A DNA stretch of 64,000 nucleotides from an uncultured Nocardioidaceae bacterium. Lineage in GTDB: Bacteria; Actinomycetota; Actinomycetes; Propionibacteriales; Nocardioidaceae. Both the position numbers and the translations under genes were made by a program. Where the stretch lies: the NCBI GenBank assembly GCA_902805845.1, contig CADCUI010000001.1, forward strand, positions 62,001 to 126,000, in the 5' to 3' direction. The notes below the pieces were generated by a model, which was not told the origin of the DNA, ran no database searches, and was given only the letters and a program-made list of their open reading frames with translations. Shown here piece after piece: positions 1 to 9,492 of the stretch. The stretch's first letter is position 1, and each line of letters opens with the position of its first letter.

Positions 1-737
1 GCGGCCCGGCCGTTCGCTGGGTCGTAGCCGTTCGGCGAGTTGATGATCGCGGCGAGCGCGGCGCCCTCCCGCACGCTGAGCGCCTTGGCCGGCTTGCGGA
101 AGTAGGCCCGCGAGGCGGCCTCGATGCCGTAGGCACCCCGGCCGAAGTAGATGGTGTTGAGGTAGTCCTGCAGGATCTCGTCCTTCGACATCTGCCGCTG
201 GATCTTGAGCGACAGGATCGCTTCCTTGAACTTGCGCTGCCAGGTGCGCTCCTGGCTGAGGTAGAAGACCTTGACGTACTGCTGGGTGATCGTGGACGCG
301 CCCTGCGTGTCGCCGCCCGAGGCGTTGTTGAACGCGGCCCGGAGGATGCCCTTGGGGTCGATCCCCCTGTTCGTCCAGAAGCTGCGGTCCTCCGCTGCGA
401 CGACGGCGTCCTGGACATGGGTCGGCACGTCACCGAGGTCGACCATGGTGCGGTTCTGCTCGGCGAACCGCCCGAGCACCTGCTTGCCGTCGGCGTAGTA
501 GACGTAGCTCGTCTGGCTCTGGAAGCCCTTGTTGGGGTCGGGGATGTCGGTACGGGCGTAGGCGTAGGCGAACAGCAGCAGCCCGAGTGCCACGAAGGCG
601 GTGCCGATGATCAACAGCCACTTGACCCAGCGGCGCCAGCCGCTCGACCACTTCGGCTTCCGCGGCTTTCCCGGCTGGGTCGGGCGCTGCTGCCCCTGCC
701 GGGGCGCACCGCTCGTCACTACGCGTTGTCCGCTCAC
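1..737 (-). CDS. Class A penicillin-binding protein / transglycosylase (PBP1A-like), N-terminal part, truncated by window edge
   Basis: Reverse-strand translation from GTG at 737 gives VSGQRVVTSG...WVKWLLIIGTAFVALGLLLFAY...VVAAEDRSFWTNRGIDPKGILRAAFNN...GASTITQQYVKVFYLSQERTWQRKFKEAILSLKIQ (GT51 motifs EDRSFW and GASTITQQ). Confidence 0.93.
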   Translation of the reverse strand, partial: MSGQRVVTSGAPRQGQQRPTQPGKPRKPKWSSGWRRWVKWLLIIGTAFVALGLLLFAYAYARTDIPDPNKGFQSQTSYVYYADGKQVLGRFAEQNRTMVDLGDVPTHVQDAVVAAEDRSFWTNRGIDPKGILRAAFNNASGGDTQGASTITQQYVKVFYLSQERTWQRKFKEAILSLKIQRQMSKDEILQDYLNTIYFGRGAYGIEAASRAYFRKPAKALSVREGAALAAIINSPNGYDPANGRA

Positions 738-852
738 CGAAGGCCTTCTCCTCGACGGTCGTGTCTCCGCACGGTGCCCCCGGCGGTACGTCGCCACACC
801 AGGGTAGGGCTGTTCTGGCTGCCAGCAGCCGAACCCGGGATTTGGCGACGAT

Positions 853-870
853 CGATATATCGTTACGATA
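853..870. promoter_or_regulatory. Overlapping palindromes, candidate PadR operator
   Basis: CGATATATCG (853-862) is a perfect palindrome and TATCGT-T-ACGATA (858-870) a perfect inverted repeat, 38 nt upstream of the PadR start. Confidence 0.55.
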
Positions 871-907
871 CGTCAGTGCGACACAACGACCGGAGAGGCG
901 GATCTCG

Positions 908-1489
908 GTGACCCGACGCGGGGAGACCCTCGAGCTGGCAGTCCTGGGGCTGCTGCACGAGCAACCCATGCACGGGTACGAGCTGCGCAAGCAGCTCAAC
1001 GTGGTCCTCGGCTGGGGACGGTTGCTGTCCTACGGTTCCCTGTACCCCGCTCTGAAGAAGATGAGCAGGGCCGGATGGATCACCGAGCACGTCGCCGAGC
1101 CGGGCACGACGGCGCCGGTGACCCGGCGACAGCGCATCGTCTACGAGCTCACCGAGCGCGGCGACCAGCGCTTCACCAGCCTCATGTCGGACGCCGGGCC
1201 CGCGTCCTGGGAGGATGACAACTTCGATGTCCGGTTCGCCTTCTTCGGGCGCACCGACCGCGACATCAGGCTGCGCATCCTCGAGGGACGCCGTGCCCGC
1301 CTCCAGGAGCGGCTCAGCCGGGCCCAGCAGCAGCTGGCCGCCTCCCGGGAGCGGGACACCTATACCGAGGAGCTGCAGCGTCACGGCGTCGAGTCCGTGG
1401 AGCGTGAGGTGCGCTGGCTCTCGGACCTGATCGCGGCCGAGCGCGACGGCGTTCGCCGCCAGGTCACCAAACCAACGGAAACAACCTAA
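908..1489 (+). CDS. PadR family transcriptional regulator
   Basis: MTRRGETLELAVLGLLHEQPMHGYELRKQLNVVLGW...LSYGSLYPALKKMSRAGWI: PadR winged-helix signature; GTG start at 908 inside ORF 761..1489. Confidence 0.9.
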   Translation: MTRRGETLELAVLGLLHEQPMHGYELRKQLNVVLGWGRLLSYGSLYPALKKMSRAGWITEHVAEPGTTAPVTRRQRIVYELTERGDQRFTSLMSDAGPASWEDDNFDVRFAFFGRTDRDIRLRILEGRRARLQERLSRAQQQLAASRERDTYTEELQRHGVESVEREVRWLSDLIAAERDGVRRQVTKPTETT

Positions 1490-1507
1490 GTGATGAAGGA
1501 GAGTCCG

Positions 1508-2587
1508 ATGGGTTCCGTACGAGTCGCCATCGTGGGCGTCGGAAACTGTGCAACGTCCCTGATCCAGGGGGTCGAGTACTACAAGGGCGCCGACCCTGAC
1601 AGCAGCGTGCCCGGCCTGATGCACGTCAAGTTCGGCAACTACCACGTCTCCGACATCGAGTTCGTCGCCGCGTTCGACGTCGACGCGAAGAAGGTCGGCT
1701 TCGACCTCTCCGAGGCGATCACCAGCTCCGAGAACAACACCATCCGGATCTGTGACGTCCCGCCGCTCGGTGTGACCGTGCAGCGCGGCCCGACGTACGA
1801 CGGTCTCGGCAGGTACTACCGAGAGACGATCGAGGAGTCCGACGAGCAGCCGGTCGACGTCGTCCAGGCGCTCAAGGACTCGGGCGCCGACGTGCTGGTC
1901 TCCTACCTGCCGGTGGGCTCGGAGGAGGCCGACAAGTTCTACGCGCAGTGCGCGCTCGACGCCGGTGTCGGCTTCGTCAACGCACTGCCGGTGTTCATCG
2001 CCTCGGACCCGGAGTGGGCCCTGAAGTTCCAGCAGGCCGGCGTCCCGATCGTCGGGGACGACATCAAGTCGCAGGTGGGCGCCACGATCACCCACCGCGT
2101 GCTCGCCAAGCTGTTCGAGGACCGAGGCGTGGTGCTGGACCGCACCTACCAGCTCAACGTCGGCGGCAACATGGACTTCAAGAACATGCTCGAGCGCGAT
2201 CGGCTGGAGTCCAAGAAGGTGTCCAAGACCCAGGCCGTCACCTCGAACATCAGCCACGACCTCGGCGCGAAGAACGTGCACATCGGACCGTCGGACTACG
2301 TCCAGTGGCTCGACGACCGGAAGTGGGCCTACGTCAGGCTCGAGGGACGTGCGTTCGGCGACGTGCCGTTGAACATGGAGTACAAGCTCGAGGTGTGGGA
2401 CTCCCCGAACAGCGCCGGGATCATCATCGACGCGCTCCGCGCCTGCAAGATCGCCATGGACCGCGGCATCGGTGGGCCGATCCTCTCGGCGTCGAGCTAC
2501 CTCATGAAGTCGCCCCCGGTGCAGATGGCCGACGACCTCGGTCGCGCGCAGGTCGAGGCCTTCATCAAGGGCGAGGTCGAGCGCTGA
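1508..2587 (+). CDS. ino1: Inositol-3-phosphate synthase
   Basis: [25 protein letters not shown]...[41 protein letters not shown]...[12 protein letters not shown]. Confidence 0.93.
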   Translation: MGSVRVAIVGVGNCATSLIQGVEYYKGADPDSSVPGLMHVKFGNYHVSDIEFVAAFDVDAKKVGFDLSEAITSSENNTIRICDVPPLGVTVQRGPTYDGLGRYYRETIEESDEQPVDVVQALKDSGADVLVSYLPVGSEEADKFYAQCALDAGVGFVNALPVFIASDPEWALKFQQAGVPIVGDDIKSQVGATITHRVLAKLFEDRGVVLDRTYQLNVGGNMDFKNMLERDRLESKKVSKTQAVTSNISHDLGAKNVHIGPSDYVQWLDDRKWAYVRLEGRAFGDVPLNMEYKLEVWDSPNSAGIIIDALRACKIAMDRGIGGPILSASSYLMKSPPVQMADDLGRAQVEAFIKGEVER

Positions 2588-2618
2588 CCCTGCGCCTCCG
2601 GCTGCGGGTGGTTGCTCC

Positions 2619-3323
2619 GTGAGCGACCACCCGCAGCAGTACCGCGTGAGCGCGGCGTTCCGCTACGCCGCCGCGAAGCTCGCCAGGAGCTTCGTGCCGC
2701 TGGTGCTCATCACCGTGGTCCTGCTCCTCGCCGTCGCAGCCCTCCAGTACGTCGGGAACCTCGCCGCCGTGGCGGTGGTGCCCGACCGGACCTACAACCT
2801 CGACACGGGCGAGTACGAGGGCGGCGCCGGAGGGTTCTTCAGCGTCGGCACGACTGTCGTCTTCGCGTTCTGGGCGGCGGGCATCGCGGTCGGCCTGGTC
2901 CTGCAGGCAGGCATCGTCCGAGCGTCCCTGGCCCTGACCCGCGGCCTGCCGGTCGACGTCCTCGGCTCCTTCCGGGGCCTGAGGTGGAGCCAGGTGCTCC
3001 TGACCTCGCTCCTCGTCGCGGTCCTCGCCTTCGTCGGACTCCTCCTCTGCGTCCTGCCCGCCATCGCGGTCCTGTTCCTGACCTCCTACGCGCTGTTCTT
3101 CGTCATCGACCGCGACCAGGACGCGCTGACCGCTGTCCGGTCCAGCGTCCGGATGGTGACCGCCGACATCGGGCCGCTCACCCTGTTCTTCCTGGCCTCC
3201 GTGGCGGCCGTGGTCGTCGGCGCCTGCCTGTGCGGCCTCGGGCTGTTGGCGGCGATCCCGCTCGTGGTGGTCGGGCAGGCGTACACGTTCCGCACGCTCA
3301 ACGACGACCCCGTCACCGCCTGA
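2619..3323 (+). CDS. Hypothetical multi-pass membrane protein
   Basis: ORF with several hydrophobic segments; convincing codon structure; no family recognised. Confidence 0.75.
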   Translation: MSDHPQQYRVSAAFRYAAAKLARSFVPLVLITVVLLLAVAALQYVGNLAAVAVVPDRTYNLDTGEYEGGAGGFFSVGTTVVFAFWAAGIAVGLVLQAGIVRASLALTRGLPVDVLGSFRGLRWSQVLLTSLLVAVLAFVGLLLCVLPAIAVLFLTSYALFFVIDRDQDALTAVRSSVRMVTADIGPLTLFFLASVAAVVVGACLCGLGLLAAIPLVVVGQAYTFRTLNDDPVTA

Positions 3324-3413
3324 GCAGACGGGGTGACTCTTGTCTAGGCCAGTTTCACGACTCGGGCATAACGTCACTTACCCGTAAGTGTCGGCGTCAC
3401 TACTGTCGGCTCC

Positions 3414-4124
3414 ATGAGCGACTACCCGCCCCCACCGGGGCCCGCCGGCGCATCGCCCGGCGGCCAGAACCCGCCGCCGCCACCGCCCACCGGCTCCTCC
3501 GCAATGCCGCCGCCCCCGGCGGGCGGCGCACCGCTGCCTCCGCCGTACTCGCCCCCTCCGGGTGCGGGCTGGGGTGCCACCCCTCCTGGCCAGCAGCAGC
3601 CCTGGCCGGCGTCGCCGCCGGGTGCCGTCGGGACACGGCCCGGTGAGCTGCTGGACCGCTTCCTCGCCCGGCTCATCGACCACGTGCTGATCGGCATCGT
3701 CAACGCCGTCATCGTGTCCTTCGTCGTCGTCGGCCTGCTGTTCAACTCCAGCGGGAACGTCGCCTTCGGCTACGGGGACAGCCTCGCCGCGAGCGCCGCC
3801 GGCGCCGTCCTGAGCACCGTCATCGCCCTGGGCTACTTCGTCTTCATGGAGACCCAGCAGGGCAAGACCTTGGGCAAGATGGTGATGAAGCTGCACGTCG
3901 AGGGCGCCTCCGGTGGCAAGCCCTCGGTCGAGGAGTCGGTCAGGCGCAACATCTGGCTCGCCCTGCCGCTCGCCGGCATCGTCCCCATCGTCGGGGGACT
4001 GATCGCCGGGCTCGGCCAGCTGGTGGCCGTGATCATGATCGCGATCGGCATCAACAGCGACACCGCACGGCGACAGCCGTGGACGGACAAGCTCGCAGGA
4101 ACCCAGGTGATCAAGGAGGGCTGA
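3414..4124 (+). CDS. RDD family membrane protein with proline-rich N-terminus
   Basis: MSDYPPPPGPAG... followed by GELLDRFLARLIDHVLIGIVNAVI...GKTLGKMVMKLHV (RDD-type motif). Confidence 0.85.
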   Translation: MSDYPPPPGPAGASPGGQNPPPPPPTGSSAMPPPPAGGAPLPPPYSPPPGAGWGATPPGQQQPWPASPPGAVGTRPGELLDRFLARLIDHVLIGIVNAVIVSFVVVGLLFNSSGNVAFGYGDSLAASAAGAVLSTVIALGYFVFMETQQGKTLGKMVMKLHVEGASGGKPSVEESVRRNIWLALPLAGIVPIVGGLIAGLGQLVAVIMIAIGINSDTARRQPWTDKLAGTQVIKEG

Positions 4125-4216
4125 GCGCCTCTCGACCAGCGGGTGCCCCGCGGCCCGATCTCCTCGGGCGCGGGGCATCGGCGCGTCCAGGCCCGCGGAG
4201 ACGGCAGGATCGTCAC

Positions 4217-5539
4217 ATGACTGCCCTCGGCCACCTGCGGCGGCTGCTCCGCGGGGGATGGTTCCGAAGGTTGTTCGCCGTGCGCCTGGCCAGCCAGCTC
4301 AGCGACGGGGTCTTCCAGGTGGCGATCGCGTCGTACGCGCTGTTCTCCCAGACGCGCCCCTCGGCGGCAGCGATCGCGGGGGCGCTGGCCGTGGTGCTGC
4401 TGCCGTTCTCCGTGCTCGGTCCCTTCGCCGGCGTGCTCCTCGACCGCTGGTCACGACGGCAGGTGCTCGCCTGGGGAAACTACGCCCGGGTGGCGATCGC
4501 GGCCGTCGTGGCGGTCGTGGTCGCCGCCGGCCTGCCGGACCCGGTCTTCTACACGGCGGTGCTGGCCTGTCTGTCGGTCAACCGCTTCCTGCTCGCGGGG
4601 CTGTCCGCCGCGCTTCCCCACACCGTCGTGCGTGAGGACCTGGTCACGGCCAACGCGCTCACCCCCACCGCAGGAACCGTCGCGTTCATCGTGGGGCTCG
4701 GCGCGGGAGGGGCAGTTCGCGCCGGGGTGCCCGGGCGGGTGGACGCCGACGTGGCGGTCCTGCTCACCGCCTGCGCGCTGTACGCCGTCGCCGGGACCCT
4801 CGCCCTGCGCATCCCACGGACGCTGCTGGGCCCCGACCTCGACCGGGTCCGGCCGGCGGTCCGCGAGGCGGTCGGCTCGGTGGTCACCGGGCTCCGCGAC
4901 GGCTTCGGTCACCTCCGCGCACGGCCGGCCCCGGCGCTCGCGCTCGCGGTCATCGCCTCGCACCGGTACTGGTTCGGCATCGCGTCGGTGTCGCTGGTAC
5001 TGCTGTACCGCAACCACTTCCACGGTCCCGGTGAGGCCGACGCCGCCTTTGCCGACCTCTCCACCGCCACGATGGTCGGGGCCGCAGGGTTCGTGGCGGC
5101 CGCCCTGGTCACGCCCTCGGTAACCGAACGCGTCCGTCCGCAGACGTGGACGGTGACGCTGCTCGTCGCCGCAGGAGTGGTCCAGATGGTGCCCGGCGCG
5201 CTCTACACCCGACCCGCGGTGCTGGTGACCGCCTTCGTGCTCGGTCTCGCGTCGCAGGGCATCAAGATCTGCGTCGACACCCTCGTCCAGACGGGGGTGG
5301 ACGACGCCTTCCGCGGAAGGGTCTTCTCCCTCTACGACGTGTTGTTCAACGTCACGTTCGTCGCCGCGGCAGCGACCGCGGCGCTCGTGCTGCCGGCGGA
5401 CGGGCGCTCGGTACCTGTGCTGGCCGTGCTCTCGGCCGGCTACCTGATCACCGCCCTGACCTACGCGGCGCTCGGTCGGCCCGAGGAGACCGCTACGGGC
5501 GTGGAAGCCGCTCGACGTTCGCACGCAGGTGACGGCTGA
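4217..5539 (+). CDS. MFS transporter
   Basis: MTALGHLRRLLRGGWFRRLFAVRLASQLSDGVFQVAIASYALF...LLPFSVLGPFAGVLLDRWSRRQVL; multiple TM segments. Confidence 0.85.
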   Translation: MTALGHLRRLLRGGWFRRLFAVRLASQLSDGVFQVAIASYALFSQTRPSAAAIAGALAVVLLPFSVLGPFAGVLLDRWSRRQVLAWGNYARVAIAAVVAVVVAAGLPDPVFYTAVLACLSVNRFLLAGLSAALPHTVVREDLVTANALTPTAGTVAFIVGLGAGGAVRAGVPGRVDADVAVLLTACALYAVAGTLALRIPRTLLGPDLDRVRPAVREAVGSVVTGLRDGFGHLRARPAPALALAVIASHRYWFGIASVSLVLLYRNHFHGPGEADAAFADLSTATMVGAAGFVAAALVTPSVTERVRPQTWTVTLLVAAGVVQMVPGALYTRPAVLVTAFVLGLASQGIKICVDTLVQTGVDDAFRGRVFSLYDVLFNVTFVAAAATAALVLPADGRSVPVLAVLSAGYLITALTYAALGRPEETATGVEAARRSHAGDG

Positions 5540-5609
5540 GGTGGTGCACCGCCTGCTTCACTGACGGCTCCACCCCCGGGCCCATGGTCTTGCCCGCGGG
5601 CCTGATCCG

Positions 5610-7070
5610 TCACCGGGCCGCCCACCACTCGCGGAGCGCCGCCTCAGCCTCCTCGGGCGGCATCGGGCCTCGGTCGATCCGCAGCTCCAGGAGGTGCCGA
5701 TACGCCTTGCCCACCTCGGGGCCGGGCCCGATGCCGAGGATGGTCATGATCTGGTTGCCGTCGAGGTCGGGCCGCATCGAGTCGAGCTGCTCCTGCTCGG
5801 CAAGGTGGGCGATCCGTGCCTCGAGGTCGTCGTACGCGCGGCGCAGCCGCTCGGCCTTGCGGCGGTTGCGCGTGGTGCAGTCTGCTCGCGTGAGCACGTG
5901 CAACCGCGCCAGCTGCTCGCCGGCGTCACGCACGTAGCGGCGGACCGCGGAGTCGGTCCACTCGCCGGCCCCGTACCCGTGGAACCGCAGGTGGAGCTCC
6001 ACCAGCAGGCACACCGCGTCGGTGTCGTCGTTGGGGAACCGGAGGGCGCGCATCCGCTTGCGCGTCATCTTGGCCCCGACGACATCGTGGTGGTGGAAGG
6101 TCACGGTGCCGTCCGGCTGGAACCGCCGGGTCCGCGGCTTGCCCACGTCGTGCATGAGCGCCGCCAGACGGGTCACGACGTCGGGGCCCCGGGACGGGAG
6201 CCGGTCCTCCATCGCGATGGCCTGCTCGAGCACCGTGAGGGTGTGCTCGTAGACGTCCTTGTGACGATGGTGCTCGTCCCGCTCCAGGGCCAGGGCAGGG
6301 AGCTCGGGCAGCACCCGTTCGGCGATGCCGGTGTCGACGAGCAGGGTCAGTCCGCGTCGCGGATGCCGTGCGCAGACCAGCTTGACCAGCTCGTCGCGCA
6401 CCCGCTCGGCCGAGACGATCTGGATGCGGTCCGCCATGCTCGTCATCGCCTCGACCACCTCCGGCGCGACCGGGAAGCCGAGCTGGGCGGCGAACCGTGC
6501 GGCACGCATCATGCGCAACGGGTCGTCGGAGAACGAGTCCTCGGGACGTCCTGGCGTCCGGAGCACGCGGTGCGCGAGGTCGACGAGACCTCCGTAGGGA
6601 TCGACGAACCGCCAGTCCGGTCCGGTGAGCGCCACCGCCATCGCGTTGACGGTGAAGTCCCGCCGGAGCAGGTCGCCCTGGATCGAGTCGCCGTACGCCA
6701 CCTGCGGCTTGCGTGAGGAGGGGTCGTAGCGGTCGGAGCGGTAGGTCGTGATCTCGATGATCCAGCCGCCCTTGCGGCACCCGATCGTGCCGAACTCGCG
6801 TCCCATGTCCCAGACCGCGTCGGCCCACCCCGAGACCAGCCGCTCGGTCACCTCGGGACGGGCCGACGTGGTCAGGTCCAGGTCGGCGTTCACCCTGCTC
6901 AGCAGCGCGTCGCGGACAGGTCCCCCGACGAGGAACAGCTCCTCACCGGCGTCGGAGAACAGCTTCCCGAGCGGAACGGACACCGGCGCGAGCCGCTCCA
7001 GCTCACGTCGGGCGCGTCTCTCCACCTCGACCATCGACAGCGGTTCGTCGAGGTCGGTCAGCTCAGGCAC
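5610..7070 (-). CDS. cca: CCA tRNA nucleotidyltransferase / poly(A) polymerase family
   Basis: EELFLVGGPVRDALLSRVNADLDLTTSARPE...RRDFTVNAMAV...ALMHDVGKPRTR (nucleotidyltransferase plus HD domain). Confidence 0.92.
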   Translation of the reverse strand: MPELTDLDEPLSMVEVERRARRELERLAPVSVPLGKLFSDAGEELFLVGGPVRDALLSRVNADLDLTTSARPEVTERLVSGWADAVWDMGREFGTIGCRKGGWIIEITTYRSDRYDPSSRKPQVAYGDSIQGDLLRRDFTVNAMAVALTGPDWRFVDPYGGLVDLAHRVLRTPGRPEDSFSDDPLRMMRAARFAAQLGFPVAPEVVEAMTSMADRIQIVSAERVRDELVKLVCARHPRRGLTLLVDTGIAERVLPELPALALERDEHHRHKDVYEHTLTVLEQAIAMEDRLPSRGPDVVTRLAALMHDVGKPRTRRFQPDGTVTFHHHDVVGAKMTRKRMRALRFPNDDTDAVCLLVELHLRFHGYGAGEWTDSAVRRYVRDAGEQLARLHVLTRADCTTRNRRKAERLRRAYDDLEARIAHLAEQEQLDSMRPDLDGNQIMTILGIGPGPEVGKAYRHLLELRIDRGPMPPEEAEAALREWWAAR

Positions 7071-7182
7071 GGGAGACCATTCTAGGTGTCCCGACCGCCC
7101 AGGGGATCCCGCGGTGCTCGTCGCGGACCGGCGCGGGGTCGAGGCGCCCGGATCCACGTCGGCGCGCCGCTACCCTGACCGG

Positions 7183-9492
7183 GTGAGCCGCCTGCCGAGA
7201 CGACGCGTGCAGGCGGCGGCCACCGGGCCGCTCGCGACTCTCGCCGTCGCGCTGGTCACCGTGCTTGCGCTCGTGCCGGCTCCGGTGGCGGCGGACCCGG
7301 CACCCGTGACCGCGTCCACGCAGGGTCACGCCCCCCGCCTCGTCGTCGACCCGGTCGAGGCGGCGCGCGCCGCTCCCCTGGAGCCGCTCAAGCTCGTCAT
7401 CGAGGAGCTCACCCCCAGCGTCGTGCCCACCCGCGGCAGGGTGACGGTCTCAGGATTCATCCGCAACCGCTCCGCGGACCGGTGGACCGACCTGAGCGTC
7501 TACCTGTTCACCTCGGCAGACCCGATGACGAGCCGCGACGAGGTCGCGGCCGGCGTGGCGTCCGATCCCCGCACCCAGGTGGGCGACCGCATCGTCGCAC
7601 CGGGCACCTTCGTCGAGGTCCCCGACCTGGATCCGGGGGCGTCCACCGACTTCCGGCTGTCGGTGCCGCGCGACCAGCTCGGCATCTCCGGTGAGCCGGG
7701 TGTCTACTGGCTGGGCGTCCACGTGCTGGGCACCAGCAGCGAGGGGCGCCTGGAGGGCGCCGACGGCCGTGCCCGCACCTTCCTGCCCCTGGTGCCCTCA
7801 CGCAACCAGGGCACCAGGCTGGCACTCGGTCTGCAGCTTCGCGACCACGTCGTGCGCGGGGGTGACGGCGCTCTGGCGTTCCCTGAGAACTGGGCGGAGC
7901 GGCTGACCCGCAGCGGCCGGCTACGTCGCCTGGTCGAGCTGGGCAGCTCCACGACCGTCCCCTTCACGTGGCTCATCGACCCCGCGGTCCTCGAGGCGGT
8001 CCGCTCCATGGCCCGCGGCAACCCGCCGCTGCAGCTGGGCCAGGAACCCGATGGCGAGGACGGTGGCGACGTCCCCCCGGACGACACGGGGGACGGCACG
8101 GGGGACGGGACGGGCGAGTCCGCAACCGACGGCACCTCGGCGGACACGACCACGACGTCGCCCTCAGGGGCCACCGTGGAGGCGGACGCCACCGCGTGGC
8201 TCGCCCGCTTCGACGCGGCCACCGCCGGACGCCCGGTGCTGGGCCTGCCGTACGGAGACCTCGACCTGTCCGCGGCCGTCGGCCAGGGGCTCCCCGGGCT
8301 GGTGACGGCGGCTCTCGACCTCAGCAGCACGCTCCTGCGCGACACCGCACTCGAGGCTGAGCCGGTCGTGGTCCCCCCGGACGGCGCCCTCGACCCCGCG
8401 GCACTCGAGCTTCTCGACCCTGACGTCGGCATCCTGCTCGGCAACGGGGCCGTGCGACCGCACACCGCGGGTGGGGGCCCCGTCCTCGACCGGGAGGACG
8501 GTGGCCGAGTCCTGGTCGCCCCCACGAGCGCCGAGGTGGAGGGGCCGGGTCCCGGATCCACCCGGAGCGCGATCGCGGTGCGCCAGCGGCTGCTCGCGGA
8601 CGCCGCGCTCCAGGCGCTGTCCGGCCGACGTGACCAGCCGTTGGTGCGGCTGCTGCCCGCCGTGTGGGACCCCGGACCGGCCTGGCGGCGTGCCGACTTC
8701 TTCAGAGGACTGGACGTCCCCTGGCTGACCGGCGTCCGCCTCACCGACCTCCTCGCCAGCCCCGGACCTCGGCCGGGCAGCGGCTCCGAACCGGCGTCGC
8801 CCGTGGTGTCCCAGGCCGATCTCGTCTATCCCCCCGAGTCCGCTGAGGCCGAGCTCCCGGCGGGCACGCTGCTGGCCACCCAGTCGCTCGTCGACGAGGG
8901 CCTCACGCTCGAGGAGGTGCTCACCGACACCAGCACCGTCGACGACCAGCTGACGCGCCAGGCCCTCGAGGCATCGTCGGTCTGGAGCCGCTTCCATCCG
9001 GGCCTCGCCGAGGAGCGCGCCCGGGCCGCCACGTCGAGGGTGCGGTCCTGGCTGAGCCGGGTCGAGGTCACCAGTCCCTCGTTCGTCACCATGTCGAGCG
9101 AGAACGGCACCTTCCAGGTGACCCTGGTCAACGGCCTCGACGAGACCGTGACCGTCGGCCTTCGCACGACGGTCACCGGTGAGGGGCTCAGGATCACGAC
9201 CCCCGCGGCCGTGCAGCTTCCACCGGACGGGCGCGTGTCGCTGCGGATCAGGGCGACCGCTTCCGACATCGGGGTCCACGCGGTGACGTTGCAGCCGGTG
9301 AGCCCGACGGGCACGGCTGTCGGAGCCCCGGCCAGGTTGAGCGTCCGGAGCAGCCAGGTCGGCGCGATCTTGTGGATCGCGATGGCGGTCGGCGCAGCAC
9401 TGCTCTTCAGCGCGATCGCGGTGCGCATCTGGCGGCGCATCCGGCAGCGGCGACGGACCCACGGCCCGCTGCTCAAGCCGGGAGCGGCATGA
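7183..9492 (+). CDS. DUF6049-type secreted/membrane-anchored protein upstream of murJ
   Basis: Signal-peptide-like N-terminus, ...LKLVIEELTPSVVPTRGRVTVSGFIRNRSADRWTDLSVYLF..., C-terminal TM GAILWIAMAVGAALLFSAIAVRIWRRIRQRRR; position next to murJ. Confidence 0.82.
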   Translation: MSRLPRRRVQAAATGPLATLAVALVTVLALVPAPVAADPAPVTASTQGHAPRLVVDPVEAARAAPLEPLKLVIEELTPSVVPTRGRVTVSGFIRNRSADRWTDLSVYLFTSADPMTSRDEVAAGVASDPRTQVGDRIVAPGTFVEVPDLDPGASTDFRLSVPRDQLGISGEPGVYWLGVHVLGTSSEGRLEGADGRARTFLPLVPSRNQGTRLALGLQLRDHVVRGGDGALAFPENWAERLTRSGRLRRLVELGSSTTVPFTWLIDPAVLEAVRSMARGNPPLQLGQEPDGEDGGDVPPDDTGDGTGDGTGESATDGTSADTTTTSPSGATVEADATAWLARFDAATAGRPVLGLPYGDLDLSAAVGQGLPGLVTAALDLSSTLLRDTALEAEPVVVPPDGALDPAALELLDPDVGILLGNGAVRPHTAGGGPVLDREDGGRVLVAPTSAEVEGPGPGSTRSAIAVRQRLLADAALQALSGRRDQPLVRLLPAVWDPGPAWRRADFFRGLDVPWLTGVRLTDLLASPGPRPGSGSEPASPVVSQADLVYPPESAEAELPAGTLLATQSLVDEGLTLEEVLTDTSTVDDQLTRQALEASSVWSRFHPGLAEERARAATSRVRSWLSRVEVTSPSFVTMSSENGTFQVTLVNGLDETVTVGLRTTVTGEGLRITTPAAVQLPPDGRVSLRIRATASDIGVHAVTLQPVSPTGTAVGAPARLSVRSSQVGAILWIAMAVGAALLFSAIAVRIWRRIRQRRRTHGPLLKPGAA

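Noticed and set aside
863-2281. Long minus-strand ORF (472 aa) antisense to padR-ino1
   Set aside because: Composition rich in H, R, G, V, D is the usual antisense shadow of a high-GC gene; sense frame encodes clear Ino1
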